NCBI RefSeq assembly: GCF_001638985.1
Contig: NW_017265134.1
Span: 3,145,800-3,209,799, forward strand
Direction: 5' to 3'
Source of the DNA: Phycomyces blakesleeanus NRRL 1555(-)
Taxonomy: Eukaryota > Mucoromycota > Mucoromycetes > Mucorales > Phycomycetaceae
DNA: 64,000 nucleotides
Shown here: positions 36,400-48,462 of the stretch, one piece after another
Layout: the number at the start of each line of letters is the position of its first letter
Numbering within the stretch: the stretch's first letter is position 1
Translations under genes and position numbers: made by a program
Notes under the pieces: generated by a model
What the model saw: only the letters and a program-made list of their open reading frames with translations
What the model was told of the DNA's origin: nothing
Database searches by the model: none

Positions 36400-38697
36400 A
36401 CTTTTGCTGAGAAGCAACGCCGATTTCTTCTATCAGAGACAAGCAATCTCTCAAAATCTGGGATGTTACGTCTATCCCAGAACCACTCTTCAAGTTTTCT
36501 GCTTTCAGAAACTTCATCAAGCTCAAGCAAATGCAACTCATTTTGTGCTGCAGCACTTTCCTCATTTCTCTTAACTACCTGAACTTCTGGGTTCTAGATG
36601 ATAGGAAGCTCTTTAGTTAAAGAGTATTGAAGTCTCATTGTTCTGCAGACCAAAAAAATATGTTTGCACAAATAATTAGGGTCTGGACAGGAGCAGACTG
36701 ACAGAACTTTCTCTTTAAGCAAGACCTCATACCAAACAGAATTGTCAGTAAAAGAGCAACACTTGTACATCTGTAATAAATAAATAAAAATTGATATTGA
36801 TATGATTGAAATCAATGCACTATCAGTTATATACTCTTACCAAGTTGTCTTCTACAGTTTTAATCATGCAAAGAGCATCCTCGTGATCAACGTCAAAAGC
36901 CTTTTTCTTCTTAGCCTTCTCAACATGAGTGAGAACAAGCTTCTTGAACCCATACATAATCTTGAGACCCTCTTGTTTATAGTCATACTCAACTACTTGG
37001 GAGAGCATGTAAACTAACCGGTCAACCCAGAAGTTTTTTGATCTTCCCAAGTAGTAAGCTTTCAAGATATGGTGATAGGATTCAATAAGATTGTTCGTGT
37101 GGAATCTGGAATTCTAATAAAAAAACAGTAGAAACAGTTCATAAATAAAACATTATAATTGTATTAGCTTTATCAATCTCCAGGCCATCAACCAAAGGTT
37201 ACACTTAGCATGCCAGTGCGTGGCAAAGTATGCCACACATTTCTCATGACCAGCAAACTTGGAAACAAATTCCTCGTATTGCTGGTCAAACGCCTCCTTA
37301 GTTTTGGCATGTATCAGTAAGTTGAGGGTTACCCAAACTGCATCTTGCTCACACTTGCTTTCATGGGTGGCTCCAGTAATTTTTACCTACAGCATTAGTA
37401 AAATATAAATAATTATTAGTAAAATTTAAGAATGAGTGTATTAACATAATTTATATCTTTTTTGATGTACATCTCCCATGCTCTCTTGATGTGCCAGTAG
37501 CACAAAAGAACCTGAACCAACTGGCCAAAGACTTCCTCTAGGGCACCAATCTCGACTGGGCTGCAGTCAATCATCACGCGCTTGACACGCAGGCTACAGT
37601 TGGATTTAACCCAACTGAGCCATTGTGACAAGGTTGTGATTAAGTCTGCATTAGTCACAAAGAAATAGACTGGACCACCCTTGTTTGTAACATTGCTTCT
37701 TACAGCAATTATATACAAATACGAGTGCTTCTTGGAATACACCAAGGATTTGCAAGTCTTGTGAGTGGAGTCAATGCATCACTCATTTGCCAACTCAAGA
37801 ATCTGCTTAATGGTTAGTAATATTATATTATAACTTTTTGTTAAATAAAATAATATACCTTCTTCTGCCAAGGAGAGATCCACCAAACAAGATATGGCCC
37901 ATTACCTTGATGAAAGACAATGTGAACCAGATAGTTCTTTTTTTTTTTCTAAGAACTCGATCCATTGCTTGACACTTGCCTTATCAATGGCGTTTTTTCT
38001 TGAAAGCTTGTTCAAATGAGCATTGATGCACAGAGACATCGGGAAACTAGAAATGCCAAGACTAGCTTCAAGTTATAACACAATTTAGTTAGCAAGCTGG
38101 ATAAAAAGAAAGACTATTTACTACCTCTTCCAAGCGCTGAAAATCAATGTGAAGGAGCGTCTTGATGGCCTTTCAATCCATGTTATTTTCTACATGGGAC
38201 ACAATCCACTGCTTTATCTTAGCAAGTAGTTTTGAATGAACCATGTCCTGGACTTTCTCAGGCTGATGGGTAGCATGCTGTCACAAGTAGTCTACAACAA
38301 CGTTACCATTTTGCAAGGTCTTCTTAGTGATTTTGGCCTTGCAGCTATTCTTAATTGATCTGGTTTGAACCCTTTTGGCTTTCTGATTGCCAGTGTCTTC
38401 AACTAGTTTGACCTTCTTGGGCAAACCCTGGTGGTCACAGACGAAGTACACAGTTGTTACAACGTCTTTGGGACTGACAGTTCTGGTGGCCTGGGATGCA
38501 TGAGTGTTGGTCATGTTCCAGTTCGAGTGTCTTTTGGCCAAGTTCTCAAACCAAAAAGAAAAGGCTTCTCCGTAAGCAAAAGTCTCAGTTGCTTTGGGGT
38601 TACCACTCTCATAATTGGGTGCAATGTGGATCATGTGGTCATCATTGATCTCGTTGATGCTGAATTTAGTGCGGTTGGAGCTAATTATGAGTGTAAA
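36400..38697 (-). pseudogene. MULE transposase copy 2, decayed
   Basis: Minus strand. The position of copy 1's ATG reads ATT here, so the original start is lost, although the frame stays open upstream to 38880. Exons include SFNRTKFSINEINDDHMIH-type sequence, KAKITKKTLQNGNVVVDYL, MIDCSPVEI (Asp block), LLCYWHIKRAWEMYIKKD, KITGATHESK, SYHHILKAYYLGRSKNFW, and a SWIM finger CSCPDPNYLCKHIF at about 36655-36700. Stops: TGA 38281-38283 (copy 1 has TAG there) and TGA 38173-38175, where copy 1 has Trp. Otherwise the exons are well preserved. Confidence 0.72.
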
Positions 38698-38855
38698 CGT
38701 TTTATTTTTAAATAAAAGTATAGGGAAAGGGAAAGATGTACCTGAAAAAAAATAACAATAACAATAGAATGAGCTGGACCAAAAACAATCCGGGAAGTCC
38801 AGTAAATACAAGACTGCTTTCAGTTTTGAGAATTTAAACTTATCAAACTTTGACA

Positions 38856-39215
38856 TGTCAGAGTTGACATCGGTGAACAAAATTGGTAGTTATAAGCAAT
38901 CAGTAAGAGTTGACTTTTTAGGATAAAAGATCTTGACTTTGCCGATTGGTCTTTCATATATGTTTTAGATGTTTAAGATGGTGAATATACTTGTAGAAGA
39001 TATTACTGGACAACAGGCATCTAAGACATATTATTGTAGTTATTCTTTTAGCCAGAAATCAATTATCATTTTATATAAATAGTCAAGAAATATATTTAAT
39101 AAAAAGCATCTTGATTCTTATCTAAAAAACTATTCTTAAAACTTGACAATCCCCAGTGGTATTGATTCTGCAACTTAGCTATAAGTGCCAGAAAAGAAAT
39201 ACCAGATTGAGACTT
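38856..39215 (+). repeat. Family B repeat upstream of MULE copy 2
   Basis: The most complete uninterrupted B copy (about 360 bp), starting TGTCAGAGTTGACATCGG. It contains TATATAAATAG and TTTAATAAAAAGC, and is truncated by a few bases at its end where LTR A begins. Confidence 0.75.
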
Positions 39216-39525
39216 TGTCAGACATTATTTTGATGAATCCGTAAAATCTGAAGATGGTTAATCGCAGTATCTCGTTATGCGCAGTAACATCTTCCTGAGC
39301 ATTAACCAAAGTATAATGACTCCTTTTATTTAAATATAATATAATAGCTACTGCAGATAATGTGCAGTATTAGTTTAGAAAAATATATAAGACAATTTAA
39401 TTCATACCAATAAAAAGTGTCTTTTATCCTATCTTTGATTTTATGTATACTCCTTGATCCCCAGTGGGTTTGACCTTTTGACTTTGTTATAGTAAAAGGA
39501 AGACCAACCCAGATCGGGAACGACA
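39216..39525 (+). repeat. Solo LTR, family A, ending 31 bp from tRNA-Glu
   Basis: 310 bp, TGTCAGACATT...GGGAACGACA, homologous to 7095-7362. It has AATATATAAGAC, then CCAATAAAAAGTG about 20 bp later. Exactly 31 nt (39526-39556) separate it from the 3' end of tRNA-Glu. No clear target duplication, because its left end abuts the truncated B repeat. Confidence 0.75.
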
Positions 39526-39556
39526 CAAGAAATCGGATACGAATAAATCAAAAAAG

Positions 39557-39628
39557 TTCCCCAACGGGGAATTGAACCCCGGCCACGACGGTGAGAGCGT
39601 CGGATCCTAGCCACTAGACCATTGAGGA
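39557..39628 (-). tRNA. tRNA-Glu (anticodon CTC)
   Basis: Read on the minus strand, 72 nt. Acceptor TCCTCAA pairs with TTGGGGA (one T-G), discriminator A. The anticodon arm CGACG-CTCTCAC-CGTCG gives CTC. The T-arm has GGTTCAATTCC. A TTTTTT run immediately past the 3' end is a Pol III terminator. The first six bases of the gene are part of the LINE's target duplication. Confidence 0.96.
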
Positions 39629-39638
39629 GAATATAGTT
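39623..39638. repeat. LINE target-site duplication, left copy
   Basis: TGAGGAGAATATAGTT; it matches 44403-44418 at 15 of 16 positions. The first six bases lie inside tRNA-Glu (its 5' end). Confidence 0.85.
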
Positions 39639-39878
39639 CTTTTACGTAAATTTTACTTTTTTAAATTTTGGATTTTCAAAGTTTGCATCCATACAATTCT
39701 ATCATCAATCCATCCAAAGTATTGCTTCAACCATTGCATCCATTGTCAAACATGACGCATCTACCCTTCCCACCACCACATCCATTGTCAAAAAATTTTT
39801 CCTATCGTTCCTGCCATTTTTTCACCAATTTTCACTTTTCCTCTGCCGATTGCTGCCATCTCAAGATCATCGCCAAAC

Positions 39879-40757
39879 ATGTTGCAATTGTTGCCTGATA
39901 ATTGCATGCAAAGTCTGCCAGCTGAACTTGTGCTATTTTTAACCAGTATGCAGTCACAGTTCAATGCACTTAACGAACGTACAGCACATTTGGAATCTCT
40001 TGCTGCCGAAAATGTCCAATTGCATGCTCAATTAGCTAATGTCCTGCAGGAGAATGCCAATCTCTGATCTCAATTGTTGCAAAACAATGTGACTGGTCCT
40101 GTTCCCAGCTCTGCTTCTCTTCCTGCACCCCAGTCAACTGAAGATCTTGGAACTGCTGCCTCTACTTGGGCCACTAAAACAAGCTTGATTCTGCCAGCCA
40201 AGTCACCTTGAGTTCCTTCTGCCTACCAGGTTGCTGCCTCTCAAAGACTGTTCTTTGACAAAACTGGTCCTGATGGTTTTGAATATGTTTATATTTCTCG
40301 CTCACGTCATATTACGCACAGTGAAGTGCGCTACTCTCTCCGCACTCTTGGTGTTGACACTGGTTGCCTGTTAGATATTAACTTTTCTGCTCGTGGAGTT
40401 ATTGGAATTCTTATTCATGTGCAGTATCTTGAGGAATTTAAGTCCCAATTAGCTAGTGCTAAGGTCTCTCTTGTCAACAACTTTGATCCACTTGATCCTA
40501 AAAATGTTGCTGATCCCAAGTTTGTTAACTTGTCTGTCTCTGGTCTTGAAACCCAGGCTTTGGTTCTCTAAAATGCCCACTATCTCCAAGCTCTCAAGTT
40601 TTTGCATTCTCACTTAGTTCTGCCAGTTGCTCACTTCTTTGTCCAGTCAGGATGGATTGGACTTAAGGAAATTCCTGCCCGACCAGTAGCTGAGCACTTT
40701 GGTGATGCTCCAAACAAAAAATGTGCCCTTGATGCTCTCACTGCTATGATTGAATGA
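39879..40757 (+). pseudogene. LINE ORF1 (coiled-coil nucleic-acid chaperone-like), three internal stops
   Basis: 292 codons in one frame. The N-terminal third has heptad leucines (LNERTAHLESLAAENVQLHA), a likely trimerising coiled coil as in many LINE ORF1 proteins. The rest has no zinc knuckle that I can see. Stops: TGA 40065-40067, TGA 40209-40211, TAA 40569-40571. Its terminal TGA overlaps the ORF2 ATG as ATGA at 40754-40757, the arrangement used for coupled termination-reinitiation in some LINEs. Confidence 0.7.
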
Positions 40758-43700
40758 GTGACCTTTTAATAGGATTGTGGAATGCTAATGGACTTCAACC
40801 TCATGCAATTAAAGACGTGCTCAACCACTGTCAATCTCTTCATATGCTTTTTATAACTGAAACATGGCTCTTATCCCCAGCCCGTCTTCCGACCTCATGG
40901 TCTCAGTTTCATCTCTATGGATCTCCTGTTGCTGGCAACTACCGCGAATGAATGGGGGTGTCATTGTTAGTCTCTCCTTCCTGTCCTTATGCTGTCACAC
41001 AAATACCTATGCCCAACAACTATGCTCTTGCTGTCAAGATTGGTACCCTTCGACTTATATGCCTTTACTTACCACCTTCTATGCCCACTCATGAAGCTCT
41101 TGATATTCTCTCAGCCATTACTTTAACTGATGATACCATTATATGTTGAGATTTTAATGCACGCCTTGGTTCAGTAACTGGTGACTATGCATCTAACCCT
41201 CGTGGTATAGCTTTAGAGCAATGGCTTGAAGAACGATCTTTAACTGTCCTCAATGGAGTTCTCTCACTATGCACACCCACATACATTTCCTTTCGTAACG
41301 AAGTTGAAATCAGCAGCATCATTGACCTTTTTATCACCAACACCAACTTCGCCAACCCTTCTTTACACATTGCAACCGAACTATCTTTAGGCTCTGATCA
41401 CCAACTTCTCTCACTTTCCTTTACTTATGACCTGCAACACTTACTACCAGCACCTCCACCTATGTGCCAAACTTGGAATCTGTCACGTCTTTATGAAGAT
41501 GATGTCAGATCATTATATGTCACCACCTTTGTTACCAAATCTACCTCCCTTCTCACCACACTACAAGACCTTGTTCAGAATCTGCCAACTATATGTCCAC
41601 CCATTGATGCTCTTACTAACTCTTCCAATGCACTCATTTATGACTCTCTTAGTAGCTCAATTAGTTCTCGCCCCCCTCGCCCCTCATATTGGAAATCGTT
41701 TTGGACCCCTGAATTGCAAGCTGCAGCTGACCATAAAGATGGTTGTTACAAGCAATGACGTCGAGCTTGTGGCATTGACAAGATCAATTGGTGGAGCCGG
41801 CACCAGCATGCACACAAGGAGTTTCGTCAGCAAGTTCAGACAGCAAATCATTTGTCTTGGCATGCTTTTTGCTGCTCAATGAACTCAGATTTTAACAAGG
41901 CCACATCTAAGATAAAACAGTTGAAACGGCGCAGGCAACCACAACACACATTTCAACATGATGATGGCCCAGCAGTCGCAGTAACAGTTATGTGTGACTA
42001 TCTTGCATCTGTCTATAGTGGACATATTCTTCCTGACATTCGACCTTCACCACCACCACTCAACATCTCTCTCATGCCTTTTGCCTCTGTTGACTCCCCA
42101 TTCACCTCATCAGTGGTGGAAGCCTTCATGCAATTTATGCCTAACTGCAAGGCGCCGGGTCCTGACCACATCCGTGCAGAAATTCTAAAGCCCATTCGGT
42201 CTCACATCTCACCTCTCCTTGCCTGTCTTTTCACCATCTGCTGGCAATGGTCATACACTCCTTCTCTCTGGTGCCAAGCCCAAGTATTTCCTATATTTAA
42301 AAAGGGTAACCCTCAGAATGTTGCGAACTACCGTCCCATCTCCCTTACTTCTGTGGTGCGCAAGTTGTTTGAGATATGCATAGCTCCTGAGTTGCATAAG
42401 TTCTCTCCTCCTCTGAATGTTGCCCAAGGTAGATTTCGTCCTCGCCATGGTGCTCTTGATCAAGCTCTCTGTCTGCATGACCTGATGAAAGCTCATTTTC
42501 ATTGTCATCACCACTATCCAGTAGTTGCTTTCTTGGATGTCAAAGCAGCATATGACACTGTAGATTGGCATGTAATTTGGGATGCCCTTTTCAGACGATC
42601 CATACCACCTGCTCTCCTTGGACTTTTGGTCAATATGTTTGATGATGTGTCTATCTCAGTTCTTCTTGGAAATTTCATCTCACATTCATTTTCACCCAAG
42701 ACAGACGTTCTCCAAGGTTCAGTTCTTAGTCCTCATCTTTACTCCATTTATATCAACTCCCTGCCAGCTCTCCTCCGCACAGTTGCATCTCCCCTCACTT
42801 CTACCTATGTACCATCATCATCTCCCTCCTCATTGGATGCATATCAGTCTCTTCTTGCTCCTTCAGGTGTGGACAGCTACCAGTACGCAGTCTCATCAAT
42901 GCCAATAAATACACTTCTTTTTGCTGATAATGTGGCAATATTTGGTTCTGCTTGTGACGTTCAGACTATGCTTCATTTGGTCACCCAACACTCATTTGCT
43001 CTTGGTTTTCGTTGGAGTCCATCTAAATGTGCTATCATTTACCCTCCTTCTCGTTCTGCAAACCATCCAGATCTATCTCTATATGATGAAATTCTTCCTG
43101 CAGTGAAGAAATTTATATATCTTGGTGTTCCCTTTCGCAATAAAGATATTCATGGGCCTTCTATTGTCACTCATCGTCGTTCTGGAGCCCTGGCAACCAT
43201 GGCAACACTGAATGTAGTTGGAGCATGCCGGTCTGGATTCTCTCTGCTTCTCAGCTCTTGTCTGTATAAGACCTTTATCAGACCAAAATTTGAATATGGA
43301 TTGGCTATTCTCCCTCTGAAAAGAACTGATACTATCCAGCTTGAGAAAATCCAAGATAAATGTTTGCGCATGATTGTTGGTGGGCACCGAACCTTATCTA
43401 CAACTGTGCTCAAACATATATGTCACCTTCCTAGTATGAGTTTCCGTGCTGATGTGCTGATAACAAAGTTTTGTATTTGTACTCACTACCTTCCCTCTGG
43501 CTGCCTTTTGTCTCTTCTTCACCATCACCACTCTCAGTCTTCATCACTTGTCACTCTTCGTCATAATACTCTCCTTCAAAGCATCCCTATTGATTTAAAT
43601 GTTCATAGTGGCAAAGCTCTCAAACATCACTTCGAAACCTTTCGACAGTTCAAAACAGATCAGCTCCAATTGTCTTCAAACCAAGTCTTGTTCCTAGCAT

Positions 43701-44086
43701 GCCACCCTCTTTTGGAAGTCGATCCTATTCTGTTCTTGTCTGCAACTAGGGTGGAACGTAGCCGCCTTGTCCGCTGGAAAATGGGTTGGTTGCCTGGCAC
43801 TCCTAAGGATTGCCCTTGTGGTACTGACCATACCTCACGTCGTCATCTTGCTGTCTGCTCTTTGGTTCCTGCCCATTTGTTGGCCTGTCTTCCTATTCCA
43901 TCTGATCAAAACTATAATTCAATTGATTTTGCTATAACTGCTCTCCCAAATTCTAGTCAGGCTCCATGCCCCTCTTATTGGGTAGCACTGCTTACTATTC
44001 TCTGGCATTTTGACAAGCTTTGTAACTCTGATGGTGACTACACTCATGAAACTCACTTTGGTACTCTTTGGGCTGGACTTAGCTAG
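40754..44086 (+). pseudogene. LINE ORF2: AP endonuclease and reverse transcriptase, three internal stops and mutated active site
   Basis: 1,110 codons in one frame. The AP-endonuclease region has TETWLL, DFNARLG and GSDHQLL (about residues 35-220). The RT has PGPDHIRAEILK, YRPISLTS, FLDVKAAYDTVDW (motif A), LQGSVLSPHLYSIYIN (motif B) and LLFADNVAIFGS (motif C, about residues 720-727). The last should read FADD; GAT to AAT changes the second catalytic Asp to Asn. The C-terminus has a Cys/His module (CPCGTDHTSRRHLAVC). Stops: TGA 40949-40951, 41147-41149 (just before DFNAR, where Gly is expected) and 41756-41758. Inactive as read. Confidence 0.85.
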
Positions 44087-44402
44087 TTTTTGTTTTCTTT
44101 TTCTTGCCTTTTTTTCTTTTCTATCTAATTTGCTTTCTCTTTTTGTCTTTTCATGCATGAACTGCTGCTTGCTTGCACTTCTATCTCCTCTCTTTCACTG
44201 TTACAACATTTTTACACAGCTGCAAAGTGGAGAGTAGAGTACAACTCTCAGCTTATTAGTGTTAGTTCTTTTCTCCTCTTTCTATTTTTTGTCTTTTTGT
44301 GATCCTTTTGGACTTTTTTTGCTTTTTCTTTTGTACTTGAGATACTATATAATCTATAGATCGCCAGCAATATATCTCTGTAATAAAAAATAATCTTTAA
44401 CC

Positions 44403-44418
44403 TGAGGAGAACATAGTT
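44403..44418. repeat. LINE target-site duplication, right copy
   Basis: TGAGGAGAACATAGTT, one mismatch (T to C) from the left copy at 39623-39638. Confidence 0.85.
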
Positions 44419-44454
44419 ATGTTATGCAATGTAAACATATGATCAACATTTGTC

Positions 44455-45183
44455 TAAAAAACCAAATTCTACCAAGTTCAGACTTTCTTTTGAAAACCTC
44501 TTTTAGTTTTTCTTCAAAATTTTAATTTTAATTTCTTTCTTCCATTTTCACAAAATCGTCTTTTTCCAAAAACCAATTTTCTGAAAATTAAAATCTTTCT
44601 CTTTTATTTTTTCTAAAATTGTTTTCTCCCTTTTCTTTTTATTTTATTCCTGCACACTAAATGTGATGCTTCCTCTCAAAAACTACTTTATCAAAATTAT
44701 TAACTGAATAGTTTTCCCTTTATTTATAACATACTTCTTTCCGATATTTTTTTTCTTGTCATTATATATTATAACTTCATTTATTTCTTCTTTTATGACA
44801 AAATATTTATATAGTTATTTTTCTTTATATTTTTATTTATGATTATCTCATCAAATTTTATCTAGCCTATTTTTACCATATATTTTATCTATAAAATAGT
44901 ATAAATATCTCTCTAAAATCAATCAATAAACAATTGTTGAATTTTTCTGATACAAGTTTTCTTCAAGACACTATCTATTATCTCTGATCTCTCTTGTGAA
45001 ATTTCTTCTGTTTTATTTATTTTTTTGTCAAATATTCATGGAAGATTGACCATCCCCTTTTATTTTATTATTTTGTTCAAATTTTCTCTTTTATTTATCT
45101 CTTAGTAAATTTATTATAGTAAATTTCTCTTTAGCTAAATCCTTTACTCTATTAAACATTTCTTTCCCATAGTTAACTCTGTG
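44455..45183 (+). repeat. Dispersed repeat E, copy 2 (LTR-like)
   Basis: Direct-orientation homologue of 23326-24057. It has AGTATAAATATC and TCAATAAACAA as in copy 1. It lies immediately upstream of the old chromovirus, but whether it belongs to that element is unresolved. Confidence 0.65.
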
Positions 45184-45459
45184 GTAAAATACCACTATAT
45201 AGATAATATCAAGTAACGTTTAATCATAACCATCACTCATGCAGCTCATAAGAGGCTTAGTAGAATAATTATTAGTCATAACATTGGTACTCAATTTGTT
45301 ATTTAATGAACAAGAAAATTATTTTGACAGAGTTTGGTATTTTCTTTACTTTGAAATAAATAATAAATAAAATTGACCTTGTATTTTAAAGTTTTTGCTA
45401 TACTTTTTTTCAATTTCGAGTTGTTACATTGCTAAAGTTTAAACAAAACATCTGACAAC
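45184..45459 (+). promoter_or_regulatory. Candidate 5' LTR remnant and leader of the old chromovirus
   Basis: Starts near TGTGGTAAAATACC (about 45180) and includes GAGTTGTTACA at about 45418-45428, plausible LTR limits, followed by a ~30-nt leader before ATG 45460. No matching 3' LTR is visible within the window, so this is a guess from position. Confidence 0.3.
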
Positions 45460-48400
45460 ATGGAAAACAATGAATTAAGCAACTCAATTGATGAGCACAA
45501 CCTCAATAGTCAGGTAGCTCAGCTATCTGTAACTGAAGATGTTGATATGAGGGAGGTTCTTACCTTTAACAGAGAGGTATCTGAGGTTAGGATCAACAAG
45601 GATAGTATCAGCAAGAATGAAGAAATTCGTACCCAAAGGTCAATCCAAGTTATATAGAGCAAGCTTATCTTACTCTGTAAGGAGTTGAATGATATCACTC
45701 TTGATGAATTCGACCTTCATAATGATCTCAGGAAAGAACAATTTGTCAAAAAAATTGACAAGTTCAATAAATGACTGTTCTTGTTGCAAGCCCAACATAG
45801 CGGTCAGACAGGAGGAGTCAATAGAGTTTCTGAGGGTGACAGAATAATTTCTTGTGAAACAAGCAGATTTGTTAACTACACATTCTCGTTGGAACACATT
45901 ATCAGGTTCTAGTTGAGTAATATGAACAAACTATATTTTTCTTCAAAAGTAGTTTATGATGATGTGGATGCTTTTAACTCTGCCTATGAGTTTTTCATAA
46001 CTACAGCAGGTCTCGACTGCGAATCCAGATGGAAAAGCTTCATCAATGTAGCTTTCTCTCCTTCATTTACTTACTGGGTTAAGAAAAAACTAAGTGTGAC
46101 AGCTTCATGATCTGAGGCCAAGAAACTGATAGAAGAGAAATTCAATTCCTTAATTGCCAGAGGAAAGACACGCCTGACCATGCTTGCCTTAAAGATTGAC
46201 AACAAGGAGAGTGTTGAGAAATATTTAATGAGATTTCTAAAGGCAGCGTCTTTGGCTGGAATTAGTAGTGAGGATCACTTGTTAGGCAAGATTTTTATGA
46301 AAAGCTTGCCAACAAACTGGCACAATGCTATCTTTACTAATTTGAATTCAAAAAACAATAAGAACAGCTATTTGATGACTGTTAAACAAGTTGACAAGGC
46401 AACAAAGCACATTGCAATTGTGAGAGATAATTCTGAGAAGAGAGTGTTGACTGGTAAGTCTGTAATGATGTAGAATGCGGAATTTGAGATGCCTCAAACT
46501 AATTATGTGAAAGATATGTGTTCTGTAGGACACAAGAACAAGAAGATAAGACAAGATTTCTATGAAGAAATTGAGGAAGAAGTACTAGTCCAACCCAGGA
46601 ATCTCAGGGCAAAAAACTACCCGTTTAGAGCAACCAACAACAATGGCAACAACAATCAGGCAGGAATCTCGCACAATCACCATCTGTGTCATTACTGCGG
46701 GGAAAACTTTTCTTGGGGTCACAAGTGCAAGAAGTATTACTCGGCCTTCTCAGACAAGAGAAACAACAACAACAACAACAATAATAACAATTACAAGTCC
46801 AACAGGGCAAGCAACAAGGGTGGCAATAACAGCATATCAGTAGATATGGTATTTGCCAAGAGTGGCTTACACGCCAGCAAGTGGGCTCCTCAAGCTAAAA
46901 ACAGTCAGCAGGGATATCAGCAACTGCAATAATAACAATTGGAGGAGGCAATGAGCATGGAAGATTTTATTGACGCTTTTAAGAATGATGATTGTAAGTC
47001 TGAGACTAAAATAATTGATAAGAAAGTTAATCACAAGATTATACTCACACTAATTGTTATAGAAGGAGTAAAACTCATGGCCATGTATAATTCTGGGACG
47101 GACACAAGCTGTTTAAATTTATATACACTCAAGAAATTCTTTAAAAATGTAACCATCAATAAAATACAAGGAGTTATAAAATATTTTGCTGCAGACAGCA
47201 GTAGCTATGCACAAAAGTTAGGATATATAAATCTGTTAGCTGTTGTGTATGAGGATGCACCATATTGTTGTAGATATAAATTTGAAGTTATACAATTTCC
47301 TGATCATATTGCTACACAAGCAGACATACTGTTAGAAACAGATATCTTTAAGAAATTAGATATACGAATGACTGGAATTGCATATTGTTATCCTCTGGAA
47401 TTCGAAGACAACAGTGAAAAGCCAAAGGACTTGAACTTTGATAGCAATAATTTTTATAACCCAGAAAACAGTGATTATGTATCATCAGAGGAAGGAGAAA
47501 ATTTTTTTGTAGAATTTAGCCAAGCCATAAAAACCAATGAGACTATCAAATCAGGAACATTCTGCAATGTGCCCACCTTGGAAGTAAATATACTGATGAA
47601 GGTGAATAAATCTAACTGTTATATTTGACAGTATCTATTACCATACAAGTATATTCCTGAAATAAGAAAACGATTGGAAGAATGGTTGACCAATGAAATA
47701 GTTGTTCTGACAGAGCCCAGCACTTGTTATAATTCATCTTTATTAGTGATTCCAAAGAAAGACGAGGATGGAACAATGACAAAACTTCGTATTGTATAAG
47801 ATCTGTGCCAAATTAATCTAAATATTTCTGATGAATATAAAAAAGATTATGTCATAAGCTCTATCCATAATATTTTTCAAAAGGTGTCTCAGCCAGAAAT
47901 GGTGTTTTTGAAATTGGATCTGAAAAATGCGTATAATTCATTCAAAGTCAAAGAAGCTGACCAAGAGGTGTTATCCTTCACCTTTGAAAACAAAACTTAC
48001 AAGTAGCAGGCGTGTTGTTTTGGTCTGAAAACAATCACTAGCCTTTTCTGCCAAGTTATTAAAATAATTTTGGGTGATATCAAAGGGGTAGAGTCTTATG
48101 TGGACGATTGTGTTTTATTCAGTACCTCTGCTCAGCATGCTGTTTTGGTTAACCAGAATATAAACAAATCATGTAAAGCGAATTTGAAACTCAATACCAA
48201 AAAAAGTAAATTCTTTCAATCAACGATATTTACATTGGGATTTGTAGTTGGACCTGATATTACAAAGATCGATTTTCGAAAATTATCCAATATAAATGAA
48301 TTGCCTATCTGTAAATCAGCTGAGCAAGTGAGAAAACTCATGGGAACTATCACCTTCATGAGAGACTACATACCCATGAGTTCAAAATTAACAGCTCTAC

Positions 48401-48462
48401 TTGATCAATTATGATATGAGCCAAATATTAAAGAAAAATGGAACAAAAAACACACAGAATAC
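45460..48462 (+). pseudogene. Old chromovirus gag-protease-RT, stop-interrupted
   Basis: A single reading frame from ATG 45460. The gag region (to about 46930) has a zinc knuckle CHYCGENFSWGHKC at about 46686-46727, followed by an Asn run. The protease region (46939-47628) has MAMYNSGTDTSCLN, in which the catalytic DTG is changed to SGT-like sequence. The RT has LDLKNAYNSFKV and SYVDDCVLF (catalytic YVDD intact). About eleven in-frame stops (including TGA 46108-46110, tandem TAA near 46930, TAA near 47798, TAG 48004-48006) but no frameshift from 45460 to 48414. Confidence 0.75.

Larger units (their letters stand above)
39639..44402 (+). mobile_element. LINE (non-LTR retrotransposon), near full length, at the tRNA-Glu 5' end
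   Basis: A 4.76-kb element bounded by a 16-bp duplication. It has a ~240-bp 5' UTR, ORF1 (39879-40757), ORF2 (40754-44086) and a ~316-bp 3' UTR ending in an A-rich tail (GTAATAAAAAATAATC). It is oriented so that its 5' end touches the tRNA's 5' boundary and it is transcribed away from the tRNA. Coding is damaged by six in-frame stops and no frameshift. Confidence 0.88.

Noticed and set aside
38697..38880. N-terminal extension of MULE copy 2 upstream of the lost ATG
   Set aside because: The frame is open but low-complexity and has no counterpart in copy 1; it is probably untranslated 5' sequence.
44455..45459. Repeat E as the 5' LTR of the old chromovirus
   Set aside because: Its other copy at 23326 is not next to gag-pol, and a ~270-bp segment separates it from the gag ATG; left unresolved.
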